The notes: a model not told the origin generated them from the letters alone. A stretch of 64,000 bases of DNA from Chloroflexi bacterium TSY (GCA_019217005.1 JAHBNG010000033.1:1-64000), one strand, 5' to 3'. Positions 35,247 through 45,907 are shown, numbered from the stretch's first letter. Translations and numbers: made by a program.

Positions 35247-37259
35247 ATGAATCGACGCACCCCACTCGTCACTATTTTGTTGATGTTCACTCTATTGCTA
35301 TCGGCTTGTGGCGGAGCAGCACCAGCTGCAGAAGAAACGGCACCGGATGCCGCTGATCAGTCCACAGAACAAACTGCATCCGAATCGGGAGAAAGTGAGG
35401 CAGCAGCACCGGCTGCCCCTGGTACTTACAATGAATCCCCCATGCTCGCCGAGCAAGTTTCTGCCGGTACCTTACCACCAGTTGATGAGCGGTTGCCTCA
35501 AGAGCCTTTGGTGATCGAACCCGTCGAAGAGACCGGTCAATACGGCGGTACCTGGCGAGCGGTTGACAGCGATAGTCTGGGATGGACACGTCAGACGATT
35601 ATGGTCGAGCCATTTCTAAAATGGGAGCGTGACGTCAATGGAATGCGCCCCAATCTTCTCGAAAGTTGGGAATGGAACGAAGATGCGACGGAACTGGTGG
35701 TACACTTCCGCAAAGGTATCAGATGGTCCGATGGCGAGCCGTTGACCGCGGATGACTATCTTTTCTGGTGGAACGACATGGTCCTCAATGAGGATGTTCC
35801 GGTTGGCCCGCCCGGTGGAACCACTGTTGGTGGTCAGGCGATGCAGGTTGAAAAGGTAGACGATTTTAGCCTCAAATATACCTTTGCCGCGCCCAACCCA
35901 CTCTTTTTGGAAAATCACTCACGAGGCCACTATCATTCATCGGCCTTTGTGGTACCCTCTCACTACTTGGAGCAGTTTCATCCTGCCTATAACGATGTTG
36001 TGGAAGACGCCAACGATCTCGTCGATCGCTACAATGTGGGTAGTCGCCTTCACTACCCTGACATGCCGACTTTTAACGCCTGGATGTTGGTCGAGTATCA
36101 GTCTGGACAACGCGCCGTTTTTGAGCGAAATCCCTACTACTGGAAGGTCGATTCCGCGGGCAATCAGCTTCCCTACATTGATCGCATGGAGGTTGAGATT
36201 ACCGAGGGCAACCCGACTGAGCTTGTCGCACTCAAGGCAATTGCTGGCGAATTAGACATTCAGGTCCGTGACCTGTCTCTGCAAGATGTTCCACTCGTCA
36301 TGGAAAACGCCGAAGCCGGTGACTATCGTGTGATTATGTGGAATCGCGGTGACTACGCTTGGCCGTGGCTCATTCTCATGTATGACTATCCTGATGAGGG
36401 CATAGTTGATCTGATGTATACGCAAGCGTTCCGACAAGCCCTTTCCCATGCGATTGATCGCGACCGCATCAACAATATCGCCGCTCTGGGATTAGCAAAG
36501 GCACGTCAATTTGCTCTCAGTCCAGAGAGTCCCGAATTCCAGAGCGAATCTGGTCGAGCCACCTACGAAGCCTGGGAGAGCTCGTATGCGAATCATGATC
36601 CGGCGCAGGCTGAGTCTCTGCTTGATGAGATTGGGGTGGTTGATGCGGATGGCGACGGCTGGCGCGACCGACCAGACGGCACGGAGCTGGAATTGATTGT
36701 TGACATGATCGCAAATGATACCAAGACCGTGGACTCGATGGATTTGGTCAAGGAAGATTGGGAGACCATTGGTCTGAAAACTGCTCTAAACCCCATTGCT
36801 GGAGACGTCATGAACCAGCGCGCCCAGGCAGGTGAGATCATGATCCGGGCTTGGGGCAGCGCAGCTGCTTGGGGTTTGATCTCTGCTGCGACTGTATGGA
36901 CACCTGTCGAAGGCGTCACCTATGCCCTTGGCGGCGTGCGCATCGGTCAATCCTATGTGAATGCTGATGCAGAAAATGCGGTCGAGCCACGCCCTGGCTC
37001 TATGCTTGAGAAACTTCAGGACGCTTACACCGAGCTCGTGTCGACTGTCGATCCGGCGGAGCGCGAAGCCAAGTTGCTAGAAGCCTACCAGATTCACATT
37101 GACGAAGGTCCAATCAGTATCGGGACTGTCGGCGAGCATGTCAGCCCAGTGATTGTCAAGAACAATGTACGCAATGTTCAGGATACTGGACTGGTTGCCG
37201 GGTGGGATCTGGGCTTCCCCGGTTCTGCCGATCCAGAACAGTTTTTCTTTGCAGAGTAG
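35247..37259 (+). CDS. peptide/nickel-type ABC substrate-binding lipoprotein (family 5)
   Basis: 670 residues from the ATG at 35247 (AAAGGAG upstream). A lipoprotein signal ends at LLSAC with Cys21 lipidated, then a long Ala/Glu/Pro-rich linker. The mature part is a family 5 receptor (ELVVHFRKGIRWSDGEPLTADD, RQALSHAIDRDRI), used for oligopeptides, nickel or sugars. Two permeases follow on the same strand. The receptor and first permease look intact, but the second permease and both ATPases of this system are damaged, so uptake is probably lost unless ATPases are shared. Confidence 0.93.
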   Translation: MNRRTPLVTILLMFTLLLSACGGAAPAAEETAPDAADQSTEQTASESGESEAAAPAAPGTYNESPMLAEQVSAGTLPPVDERLPQEPLVIEPVEETGQYGGTWRAVDSDSLGWTRQTIMVEPFLKWERDVNGMRPNLLESWEWNEDATELVVHFRKGIRWSDGEPLTADDYLFWWNDMVLNEDVPVGPPGGTTVGGQAMQVEKVDDFSLKYTFAAPNPLFLENHSRGHYHSSAFVVPSHYLEQFHPAYNDVVEDANDLVDRYNVGSRLHYPDMPTFNAWMLVEYQSGQRAVFERNPYYWKVDSAGNQLPYIDRMEVEITEGNPTELVALKAIAGELDIQVRDLSLQDVPLVMENAEAGDYRVIMWNRGDYAWPWLILMYDYPDEGIVDLMYTQAFRQALSHAIDRDRINNIAALGLAKARQFALSPESPEFQSESGRATYEAWESSYANHDPAQAESLLDEIGVVDADGDGWRDRPDGTELELIVDMIANDTKTVDSMDLVKEDWETIGLKTALNPIAGDVMNQRAQAGEIMIRAWGSAAAWGLISAATVWTPVEGVTYALGGVRIGQSYVNADAENAVEPRPGSMLEKLQDAYTELVSTVDPAEREAKLLEAYQIHIDEGPISIGTVGEHVSPVIVKNNVRNVQDTGLVAGWDLGFPGSADPEQFFFAE

Positions 37260-37420
37260 GAGTTATACAGTTGAGCAATAGGGAGTAGAAGATCAGCATC
37301 CGGTATTACAATTGGTGAATTCCAGCAAAAGTACCTGATTGTCAAAAGGTGAATTGCTGAATTGTTGAACTGTCAATGTGAATCCCTATGATTGATGCCC
37401 AAAAGCACTAGAATGAGTTT

Positions 37421-38404
37421 ATGACCCAGTACGTCATCCGCCGCTTCCTCTCTGCGATTCCTACCCTCTTTTTTATTACTGTAGTCGGTTTTGGCATTAT
37501 GGAACTGCCACCAGGCGACTATGTTGATATTTATATCCTACAACAAGAGGCGCAAGGCGACCGCTCCGCGCGCGATCAAGAAGCAGAACTTCGTTCGCGC
37601 TTTGGTTTGGATAGACCCATTCACGTTCGCTTTGCGACTTGGTTGACTGATTTTGTGCAGGGCGATTTTGGCGATTCTTTTGTACAGCGCCGCCCCGTAC
37701 GTCAAGTCTTGGCCGAGCGATTGCCTCTGACATTGGCGGTTTCGATTGGCGCCTTCATCCTCTCCTGGGGAATCGGTATCCCCCTGGGAATCTACTCGGC
37801 TACGCATCAATATTCACGGGGTGACCATTTTCTTACGACGGTTGCTTTTGTGGGATTGGGGTTGCCCGATTTTCTTCTGGCCCTGGCTTTTCTGGTCTTG
37901 GCCTGGATTCTTTCTGGCGAAGTACTCACTGGACTCTTTTCATCTGAATATATTTCCGCACCCTGGTCCTTTGCCAAGTTCCTAGATCTGCTTAAGCACG
38001 TCTGGATTGGTGTGCTGGCCGTCATTGCTACAGGAACGGCGTGGGTCATGCGCGTGATGCGTGGAAACTTGCTAAACGTACTTGGCTCCAATTACATTTT
38101 AGCCGCTCGTGCCAAGGGGATTCCCGAACGGGTGGTCATCTGGAAGCACGGCGTACGGAATGCGTTGCATCCGCTGGTTATGGCCTTAGGTACCACACTG
38201 GCGTGGCTCATTAATGGCTTTACCATCACCAGTGTGGTATTAGATCTGCCCACCATCCAAACCGTCTATTTGAATGCCACCTTGCAACAGGATGTCTTCT
38301 TGGGGGGGACGATCCTCATCTTGATTGGCGTGCTTGTTCTTATCGGGACACTGTTGGCCGATATTTTGCTGGCTTGGTTGGATCCACGTATTCGGTTTGA
38401 GTGA
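37421..38404 (+). CDS. dipeptide-type ABC permease (DppB-like)
   Basis: A 327-residue permease with the DppB pattern: MTQYVIRRFLSAIPTLFFI first helix, RSRFGLDRPIHVRF loop and LVQGDFG-like FVQGDFGDSF. The EAA coupling loop is intact (YILAARAKGIPERVVIWKHG, then VRNAL). It sits in the inner membrane and pairs with the next gene. Spacing of 161 bases from the binding-protein gene, with no obvious terminator. Confidence 0.92.
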   Translation: MTQYVIRRFLSAIPTLFFITVVGFGIMELPPGDYVDIYILQQEAQGDRSARDQEAELRSRFGLDRPIHVRFATWLTDFVQGDFGDSFVQRRPVRQVLAERLPLTLAVSIGAFILSWGIGIPLGIYSATHQYSRGDHFLTTVAFVGLGLPDFLLALAFLVLAWILSGEVLTGLFSSEYISAPWSFAKFLDLLKHVWIGVLAVIATGTAWVMRVMRGNLLNVLGSNYILAARAKGIPERVVIWKHGVRNALHPLVMALGTTLAWLINGFTITSVVLDLPTIQTVYLNATLQQDVFLGGTILILIGVLVLIGTLLADILLAWLDPRIRFE

Positions 38405-38541
38405 GCGAAGCTCTTCAGGGTAAATAGTTTACGCAGTGCACATAGCGAGAAACGAAAGGATGCGGGTGGTTCAAATAGAAGCTGGAGATATTACTGACTT
38501 TCTTGAATTGACCCGCTGCTTAAGAATTCAGGAGTCTATGT

Positions 38542-39639
38542 ATGAGCGTGGCAGTTGATACACGTGCTGCACCGACGACAACACTTGATACTGCGACAAA
38601 AGTCGACGTTCTCTCCATTCGTCAGTTGATGTGGCTGCGCTTCAAACGTAATCGTTTGGCGCTCTTTGGCGCGCGCTTCCTCATATTCATGTACCTGGTT
38701 GCACTCTTTGCCAGCTTTTTGGCACCCTACGCCGTGCGTACAACCCATGATGAGTATGCCAGCGCTGCGCCCCACGTTCCGCGTTTTTTCGACGAGGAGG
38801 GAAATTTCCACCCGCGACCATTTGTCTATGGTCTGCAACCGTCGATTGATCCCAAAACCTTCCGCAAAATTTATACCCCCCTGCCTGAAGAGATTTATCC
38901 ACTTCGTTTTTTTGCCAAGGGTATCCCGTACAAATTCCTGGGCCTATTTAAGACCGACTACCATCTTTTTACAGTTGAGGAACCGGGCAAAATTTTTCTC
39001 CTCGGCACGGATCGACAGGGGCGTGATCTCTTTTCGCGTATCCTCTTTGGTGCCCAAGTCTCACTCACGGTTGGGCTGGTTGGTGTGCTGCTCAGTCTGG
39101 TGATTGGCACCATTCTGGGCGTCGCCTCTGGATACTTTGGCGGTGCCTTCGATAGTATTGTGCAACGCGTGATCGAGGTAATGCTCGCTTTTCCACAGAT
39201 CCCGCTCTGGCTCGCATTGGCCTCGCTGGTGCCACCAACCTGGTCATCGGTGCAAGTCTTCTTCGGGATCTCGGTTGTCCTCTCTTTGGTGAATTGGGGC
39301 GGACTGGCAAGGCAGGTACGCGGGATGGTCTATGCGCTGCGTGAGGAGGATTATGTCACGCGGCATCTATTGCCCAATACACTGAGCCACGTGTTGGTTG
39401 TGGCGACGCTTTCCATTCCCAGCATGATCTTGGGCGAGACCGCACTGAGCTTTCTTGGATTGGGAATTCGTCCACCCATGACTAGTTGGGGGTTACTGTT
39501 GAATGAGGCCCAACATGTGCGCGTGCTCTTACAACAACCCTGGCTATTAACACCAGCGATCTTTGTGGTGGCGACGATTATTTCGTTTAACTTTTTGGGG
39601 GATGGATTGCGGGATGCGGCGGATCCATTTTCGAATTGA
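38542..39639 (+). CDS. dipeptide-type ABC permease (DppC-like) lacking the EAA loop
   Basis: A 365-residue permease with DppC features: an N-terminal cytoplasmic tail, a large periplasmic insertion, LLGTDRQGRDLFSRILFGA, and a C-terminal membrane block. AGGAG lies before the ATG at 38542. In the family, REEDYV is normally followed by about 15 residues of the EAA motif (pattern xAARAxGASxxRII) before RHLLPN. Here REEDYVT runs straight into RHLLPNTLSH, so the helix that docks the ATPase is missing in-frame. The protein can be made but is unlikely to couple to its ATPase. Confidence 0.88.
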   Translation: MSVAVDTRAAPTTTLDTATKVDVLSIRQLMWLRFKRNRLALFGARFLIFMYLVALFASFLAPYAVRTTHDEYASAAPHVPRFFDEEGNFHPRPFVYGLQPSIDPKTFRKIYTPLPEEIYPLRFFAKGIPYKFLGLFKTDYHLFTVEEPGKIFLLGTDRQGRDLFSRILFGAQVSLTVGLVGVLLSLVIGTILGVASGYFGGAFDSIVQRVIEVMLAFPQIPLWLALASLVPPTWSSVQVFFGISVVLSLVNWGGLARQVRGMVYALREEDYVTRHLLPNTLSHVLVVATLSIPSMILGETALSFLGLGIRPPMTSWGLLLNEAQHVRVLLQQPWLLTPAIFVVATIISFNFLGDGLRDAADPFSN

Positions 39640-39762
39640 CAACATACATAAGTTTGAAGATGACTTTCATACTTGAACTGTGCTAATTTTATCATTCCGT
39701 TCGAGAATGATAAGATTGCGGGCAACTATCTATCGGAAGTACATTCAGGTGTCAAGGGCATT

Positions 39763-42577
39763 GTGAAATTCTGTTTACTTGGTTCGTTTACGATCTCACT
39801 TGACGGTGAGCAGGTCGTGTCGCTCAAAGGAAAGGATGCGCAAAGGCTCTTCGCCTATCTTCTGCTTCATCCCCAGCAAGCACACCTACGCAGCTATCTG
39901 GTGGGCCTATTCTGGCCTGACCTTCCGGAAGTGAAGACCCGTCGCCGTTTGACTCGAGCGCTTAGTACAATCCGCAGTCAGCCACGACTGAGTTCTCTTC
40001 TTTATGCAGATAGCCATACGATCGAGCTGTCCTTGTCTGATCAAGTCTGGATCGACTACTATGCGTTTCATCAACTGGTTGAACCCCATCTACACAACAA
40101 TCCTCCTCAACATGAGGCAGCAGATGAACTTGCAAAGGCCATTGAACTCTATCAAGGACATCTTCTGCCTGGTCTTTATGATGATTGGTTGCTGCCACTA
40201 CAGCAGAGAACCGAACAACTTTGTCGCGTAGCCCTCGCACGACTCCAAAGCATCCATAAAAGCAAGGGGCAGTATCAATCTGCACTGACCTATGCACTTC
40301 GTTTGAGTCAGATAGACTCGTTCGACGAGGCCAATCAGCGCGAAATTATGCGATTGTATATGGCCCTAGCAGAACCTCAAGCTGCTCAAAAACAATACCG
40401 CACTTATTGCCAGAATTTACGCTCAGAAATAGGAGGCGAACCGGAAACAGAAACGCAAGCCCTCTTCCAACAGCTAGAGCAGCATATCGTACAAAATCAA
40501 CTTGCCCAAGTTCATGATGTCAAAGGACATCTGCCACAGCCTCCTCATCCTTTGCCACCTTTGATCTACGGAGACCTCTCGAAACTTCCGTTGGTTGGGC
40601 GTGAGGCTGAGCGACAACAGCTGCTGACACATCTACACATGCTCTTTGATGATGAACTGGCGATGAGTGGGATCATTTTGGTAGATGGGAACGCAGGGGT
40701 CGGCAAGACGCGGCTTGTGCAAGCAGTTATGCAAGATTTAGCTTGGCGTGGCGCACAAGTTGTTTGGCACGACGCCGTGATCGATGCTCCAAATATGCCT
40801 TATGCTCCATATGTGCATGTACTAGAAGCTGGACTGACCGAATTGCAAGCGAGGCAGCTCGCAAATCTAATCGCTCCTCAGTGGCTTCAAGATCTCACCC
40901 AACTGTTGCCCTGTGTAGAACAATGGATAGCTAATTTTCAACCCTCTGTAGAACGCGAAAGTTTACATTTAGAAGAGCTGCGGTTTGTTGAAGCATATGC
41001 CCAAATTTTGATCACTTGGTCGCAACTGACCCCTCTAATCCTCGTTTTTGACAATCTTGCTCATTGGACTGCTGACTGTCTGCATGTGCTCAATCTCCTT
41101 ATGCATCGAGTGATGGAAGCCCCCCTGATTCTTGTTGGAATCTACGAAAAAGAAGTGGCCCGCGAGAAACAGGGGATCTGGGAACACATTCAACGACTGG
41201 TAGACATTCACCTCTTCACCCAAATGACAGTGATGCCATTAACAGAACAAGCAACCGCTGCGCTGATCCGAACCACGCTGGCAACAGTCACCCCCATGCC
41301 AGGTTTTGAAGCGCGCATCTATCAGGAAACAGCGGGCGAACCTCTTGTCATCCTCGAATTGATATCGGCGCTTTATCGTGAGGAGCTGTTGATATACAGC
41401 GAGGATAGCCGATGGCATACACCACTTGAGGAAGAGGGGTCAATGGAGATGATGCTTCCTGATTCCTCGTCCTTGCAATCGCTTTTTGAAAAGAGATTCG
41501 GGGGTGGTTCATTTTAGGCGGACAATTAGGTTTACATTTTTGCAAAGAGAAAAGATGTTTATATTTTCTAATTTGAGCCATGCTCAGGCAGAAAATGACC
41601 TCATATAGATTTTTGTCTATGTATCAAAAGTGTAAACCTAATTCTGAACCACCCCGAGATTCGCGCTATTTACGACAGATGAAAGAACGATCTTAAATTG
41701 TGCAGTCATTTGGGGGATTCGTTTTGATGTCGCTCGAGTTGTAGAGTTGGCACAGCAACCGGAGGATAAGGTTTTGGCTATCCTTGCTCAGTTTGAGGAT
41801 GTTGGTGTAATTGAAGCGCGTACACCAGGCTATCTATTTCGACAGAATCTCTTTCGCCAGACAGTTTATGCGACGATGGACAGCAACGTGCGTTGTAACC
41901 TTCACCAATGCGCCTTCCGTTTGCTAATATGTGATCAGAAGACACCATCGATCAAACTATTTCATCATGCGATTCGTGGAGAATTGTGGGCTGAGGCAGT
42001 TCGTTATGCCATGCAGGCGGCAGAAGAAATGAAAGAGAGCTATGCATATGAGACTGCATTATCTCATTTAGCACAAGCATACGAACTTCTCGACACATAT
42101 GTGCTGTTCAGTGATGACCAACAGGCGCGGCTTCGCGACGAGGTTCTGGCCAGTCAGCAGGTATTACAAACGGAAATATTGTCTCGCAAACAGATGGTAC
42201 CCCCGGCTGAGAACGACAATGAGCTTCCCCAGACAGCCCATACGCCACCTACTCCGCGTAAAAAGGCCGAAACTCTCACAATCTTGCTAGCCAAAGAGAG
42301 TGCCCCAGCCTCTGGACGTGCTCTGCGCAATAATGAAAAACAAACGGTAACTTGGACGCTGCATTGCCCAGAAGACGCGACCATTCAAGGCAAAAGAGCA
42401 TTGCGCCAACATCGACTCATGCGCTTGGTTCAAGAAGCCCAAGACCAGGGGGCCATCCCTACCGTAGAACAACTAGCAGCAGCACTTGGTGTCAGTGACA
42501 AAACCATCCAGCGCGATCTCCGACAATTACGGCAGCAAGACGTGTATCTTTCCACCCGCGGCTCACGCGAACAATAG
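39763..42577 (+). pseudogene. BTAD/AAA transcriptional regulator interrupted by a 155-bp MITE
   Basis: The GTG at 39763 (MKFCLLGSF) is preferred to a TTG at 39673. Order: OmpR/SARP-like winged helix (residues about 1-90), BTAD tetratricopeptide domain (about 95-245), AAA ATPase with Walker A GNAGVGKT (309-316), long helical region, and a C-terminal DeoR/DUF1670-like helix-turn-helix (LAAALGVSDKTIQRDLRQL). At about codon 579, after EKRF, the MITE at 41501-41655 introduces a stop. Removing it with one GAGATTCG gives a single 883-residue frame (EKRFALFTTDERTIL). It is a signal-integrating activator; its place inside a peptide-transport cluster suggests control of that cluster, but no target is proven. 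Confidence 0.9.
41501..41655. mobile_element. 155-bp MITE family C, copy 2
   Basis: The ends are GGGGTGGTTCA and complement, with a perfect 8-bp duplication GAGATTCG at 41493-41500 and 41656-41663. Same length as copy 1 (23875-24029) and inverted relative to it, with about 2 differences. Inserted in the regulator gene. Confidence 0.93.
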
Positions 42578-42873
42578 ATATCAATCATAACAATTAAATA
42601 CGATTTAGTATAGAACAGATACAAATAAGCATTGAACCTTCACGCAAACTGCCCTATCATGTTCTCTGTAAGCTGTTGCAACAAAATACAATCCACCATC
42701 CACAAGACTAGACTCATTTGTACAAACTTTCCCAAATGACAATGCTTGGTGCCCAAAATGTCCAGACACTTGCCGAATTGTCCCATTGAGATAGGACTTT
42801 TCTGGCATATCTCCATGCTATAGTTCTGAGTAGAACCTCTAATTTTAATCCAATTCAGGATCAAGGAGAAAAA

Positions 42874-44337
42874 ATGTCGTTTGCAAACAAAATCACATTG
42901 ATTATTGCTGTGGTGGTCATTGCGAGCCTGATTGTTGTGGCCTGTCAGACAATACCGATGCCAGCCGATGCTAGCCACGATGCACCTACGCTTGCCGAGA
43001 GTTACTTCGAGATCAACGACCAGGGTGAATTGCTACGCCCTGATTTTGACTTTCGAGAGACGTGGATCTATATCGGTACACCCCTTACCCCGAATGATCT
43101 CAATGATGGACAGGCCCCTTTCCCAGAGTTCCACAACGTCTATATCGATCCGGTCAGCTTCAAAGCCTATAAGGAAACGGGTGAGTTTCCCGAAAGAACC
43201 ATCCTGATCAAAGAATTGATCAGCGTCGGTGACAAAAGTGCACCCAGCGGGAACGGTTATTTCATGGGAGATTTTATCGGTCTCGAAGCAACCATTAAAA
43301 GCGCTGAATACTTCCCCAATGAGCCAGGCAATTGGGCCTACTTCAGCTTTACCAATACGGAGGAGCATGGGGACCCCTTAGCCGATACAGCGACTGCATT
43401 CCCCACCGATTCATGTAATGCATGTCATGAACTCTTTGCGGGCGAGACAGATTTTGTCTTTGCTGCGTATTACCCCGTACTACGAGCCGCAAACCCAAAC
43501 ATCGATATCGACGACAGTGAGGCAATATCTGGTGGCGCAATGTCTAGCGATGATGCACAGTCATCCAGTGAAGAAGCGAATCAGACAATCGCAACGGGGT
43601 CGGCCGTCATGCTTGGTGGAACTGACGCGCTTGGTGGGTTCCTCGTCGACAGCAATGGAATGACCCTTTATCTCTTTGCAGAGGATGAACCCGGCATTAG
43701 CAAATGCGACGCCAACTGTTTATTGATTTGGCCACCGCTGCTGACAGATGGTGAACCAGTCGCAGGAGAAGGAGTTGACGCTGCTTTACTGGGAACGACT
43801 ACGCTGGCGAATGGCGCAACGCAGGTAACGTATAATGGTTGGCCGCTCTACTATTTTGCACGCGATGTGAATCCCGGCGATACAGCCGGTCAAGAACGAG
43901 GTGATGTCTGGTTTGTCATTACGGCTGAAGGTGAAGGCGTATTCGGAGAATCTGCTGAGAATGAAAATGCAGCAGTAGATTCAGCATCGGCAGTCACGCT
44001 GGAAGTTCGGGCAGGCGATCTATATTTTGGTGAAGCGGGCAGCAACAATTTAGTCGATCCGCCTGTTTGGACCGTGCCAAGCGGTGCAGTCGTCACTTTA
44101 ACCTTTATCAATGAGGGGAAAGTGCAGCACAACTGGGCAATTATCAACTTGGGGGAAGAAGTCCCCGTGCCCTACATCGAGGACATTAGCATTGCATATT
44201 ATACATCTCCGCTTGTTGATGGCGGTACCGAACAAGAATTCACATTCACAGCACCATCTGAGCCGGGTGAATATATTGTGATATGCACGCCGCCGGGACA
44301 TTATCCACTCATGCAGGGTCGCCTAGTAGTGGAATGA
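42874..44337 (+). CDS. three-domain redox lipoprotein: cytochrome P460 / Y-x4-D repeat / cupredoxin
   Basis: 487 residues; AAGGAG before the ATG. The signal peptide ends in VVAC (Cys24), so it is an anchored lipoprotein. Domain 1 (about 40-215) is cytochrome P460-like with a c-type haem motif CNACH (Cys181, Cys184, His185). Domain 2 (about 238-360) is the COG4315 type with MTLYLFAEDEPGISKC and WPPLL and GWPLYYFARD segments. Domain 3 (about 368-487) is a cupredoxin with a complete type 1 copper set: His419 (VQHNW), Cys471, His476 and Met480 (CTPPGHYPLM). A haem centre and a blue-copper centre in one chain suggest extracytoplasmic electron transfer. The partner is unknown. It lies between the regulator and the broken ATPase gene. 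Confidence 0.88.
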   Translation: MSFANKITLIIAVVVIASLIVVACQTIPMPADASHDAPTLAESYFEINDQGELLRPDFDFRETWIYIGTPLTPNDLNDGQAPFPEFHNVYIDPVSFKAYKETGEFPERTILIKELISVGDKSAPSGNGYFMGDFIGLEATIKSAEYFPNEPGNWAYFSFTNTEEHGDPLADTATAFPTDSCNACHELFAGETDFVFAAYYPVLRAANPNIDIDDSEAISGGAMSSDDAQSSSEEANQTIATGSAVMLGGTDALGGFLVDSNGMTLYLFAEDEPGISKCDANCLLIWPPLLTDGEPVAGEGVDAALLGTTTLANGATQVTYNGWPLYYFARDVNPGDTAGQERGDVWFVITAEGEGVFGESAENENAAVDSASAVTLEVRAGDLYFGEAGSNNLVDPPVWTVPSGAVVTLTFINEGKVQHNWAIINLGEEVPVPYIEDISIAYYTSPLVDGGTEQEFTFTAPSEPGEYIVICTPPGHYPLMQGRLVVE

Positions 44338-44375
44338 ACATTTGTAGGGAGCAGAGCAACCTTCTACACAAGTCT

Positions 44376-44757
44376 CAGTAGATCCAAAATATGTCTATGA
44401 ACCGTGGCGAGAGCATTCTCTATTACACGAAGTAACGCGTGGCGCATTCCGGGAAAGTGCCATGACCAGTCTGGGCATACAGAGTACGACAGGCGCTTTC
44501 CCGGAATGCTTTCGTCCACGCTCTCTGGTCGATCTACTGCGTGTAATCTCTCATGCGGCTTTACTCGGCTGGAACCGGCATTCTCTATTACACGCAGTAG
44601 ACATAATCCTGCACTTCTCAGTCAAAACAGACTCGAGCGGGCCAAATGGTCCGAGATTCTCTACTGCGTCTTTTTTCGCCATTTGAACGCTCTACCTCTG
44701 AGAAATCCTACTGCGTGTAATAGAGAACGCCTCCTCCTCCGGAATTTGGATCGACTG
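44376..44757. mobile_element. 382-bp MITE related to family B, with nested inverted repeats
   Basis: The ends CAGTAGATCCAAA and, as complement, CAGTCGATCCAAATT match family B ends; AGTCT flanks both sides (44371-44375, 44758-44762), again a 5-bp AGNCT duplication. The interior differs from the 215-bp copies: a 20-bp perfect pair (44581-44600 with 44708-44727, TTCTCTATTACACGCAGTAG), related arms at 44414 and 44534, and a 14-bp pair (44444-44457 with 44496-44509). No gene. The rest of 44338-44904 holds only the leader of the next gene. Confidence 0.82.
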
Positions 44758-44904
44758 AGTCTCGTTTGAGCGGTTGTAACTTAGGAGATTTCTATTTTGG
44801 CGCCATCGTTCTATTGCATGATAGAACGATGGCGTTATACATTTGTAGAAAGTGAGTAGACGGCGCATAATATAATAAGGGCTAGACAAATAGCTTTTGA
44901 GAGG

Positions 44905-45907
44905 ATGGATAATAGACAATTGACTGAATTATTGCTACAAGTCAACAATCTCCAAACCCACTTCTTTCTCGATGAAGGGATCGTACGCGCCGTCGATGGC
45001 GTTAGCTTTCAAGTACAGCGAGGCCAGACGCTGGGCGTATTGGGAGAGAGTGGCTGTGGTAAATCGGTCACGGGCTATTCGATCCTGCGGTTGGTTCGCG
45101 CACCAGGGCAGATTGTCGGAGGCGAGATCTGGTTTTACAATGGCATCGATCACCATCACATGGGGAATGAGAGCACAATCAGTTCCGAGGATCCAGACAC
45201 AAACGGTGCCATTGATCTGGCTGTCTGCGATCCCTTTGGTCATCAAATTCGCCGAGTGCGTGGAGCCGAGATTGCCATGATCTTTCAAGAGCCGATGACC
45301 TCGTTGGATCCCGTCTATACCATTGGTGATCGAGATGCTGCGGCGTGTAGGTCTCCCTCAGCCCGAAGAATTTGTCGATAAGTATCCTCACCAACTATCG
45401 GGTGGCATGCGCCAACGGGTGATGATCGCCATGGCGCTTATCCTGCGCCCTCGTCTGCTGATTGCGGATGAACCGACCACCGCGCTGGATGTAACCACTG
45501 AAGCCCAGATTCTAGAATTGCTCAAAGATCTGCAAGAGGAATTGGGCATGGCCATCCTATTTGTGACGCACGACTTGGGCGTGATTGCGGAGATGGCGCA
45601 GGAAGTTATCGTCATGTATCTGGGCAGAGTAGTGGAGCAGGCCGATATCAAAACGCTTTTTCGAGACTCCAAGCACCCTTATACTCAGGCATTGATGCGC
45701 TCTGTGCCACGCTTGGGTGATAGAGAACGTAGCCGTCTCAAAACGATTGAGGGCATGGTTCCTACACCGAGCGATATTCCCAACGGGTGCCCTTTTCATC
45801 CACGCTGTTCCGAAGCGATTCCAGGTATATGTGATGTGCGAGAGCCGCCCGTTGTTGATTTTGGCAAGGGGCATTGGGCACGCTGTGTGTTATACGAGAT
45901 AGGGTAG
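44905..45907 (+). pseudogene. oligopeptide ABC ATPase (DppD/OppD-like), internal deletion with frameshift
   Basis: Frame 1 (44905-45381) carries Walker A GESGCGKS (residues 47-54) and Q-loop IFQEPMTSLDPVYTIGD, then loses homology. Frame 2 (to 45907) resumes at VIEMLRRVGLPQP and has signature LSGGMRQR, Walker [13 protein letters not shown] and the oligopeptide C-terminal zone (NGCPFHPRC). In the family about 20 residues lie between TIGDQ and IEMLRRVG; these are missing here and the frame is lost. The deletion separates the two halves of the ATP site. Confidence 0.9.

Noticed and set aside
44376..44757. Repeated arms that could be taken for a CRISPR array
   Set aside because: The repeats are few, in both orientations, irregularly spaced and flanked by a target duplication; no cas genes are present.
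44404..44769. A 121-codon frame within the 382-bp element
   Set aside because: It is composed of the nested repeats of the MITE and has no start signal or protein-like pattern.
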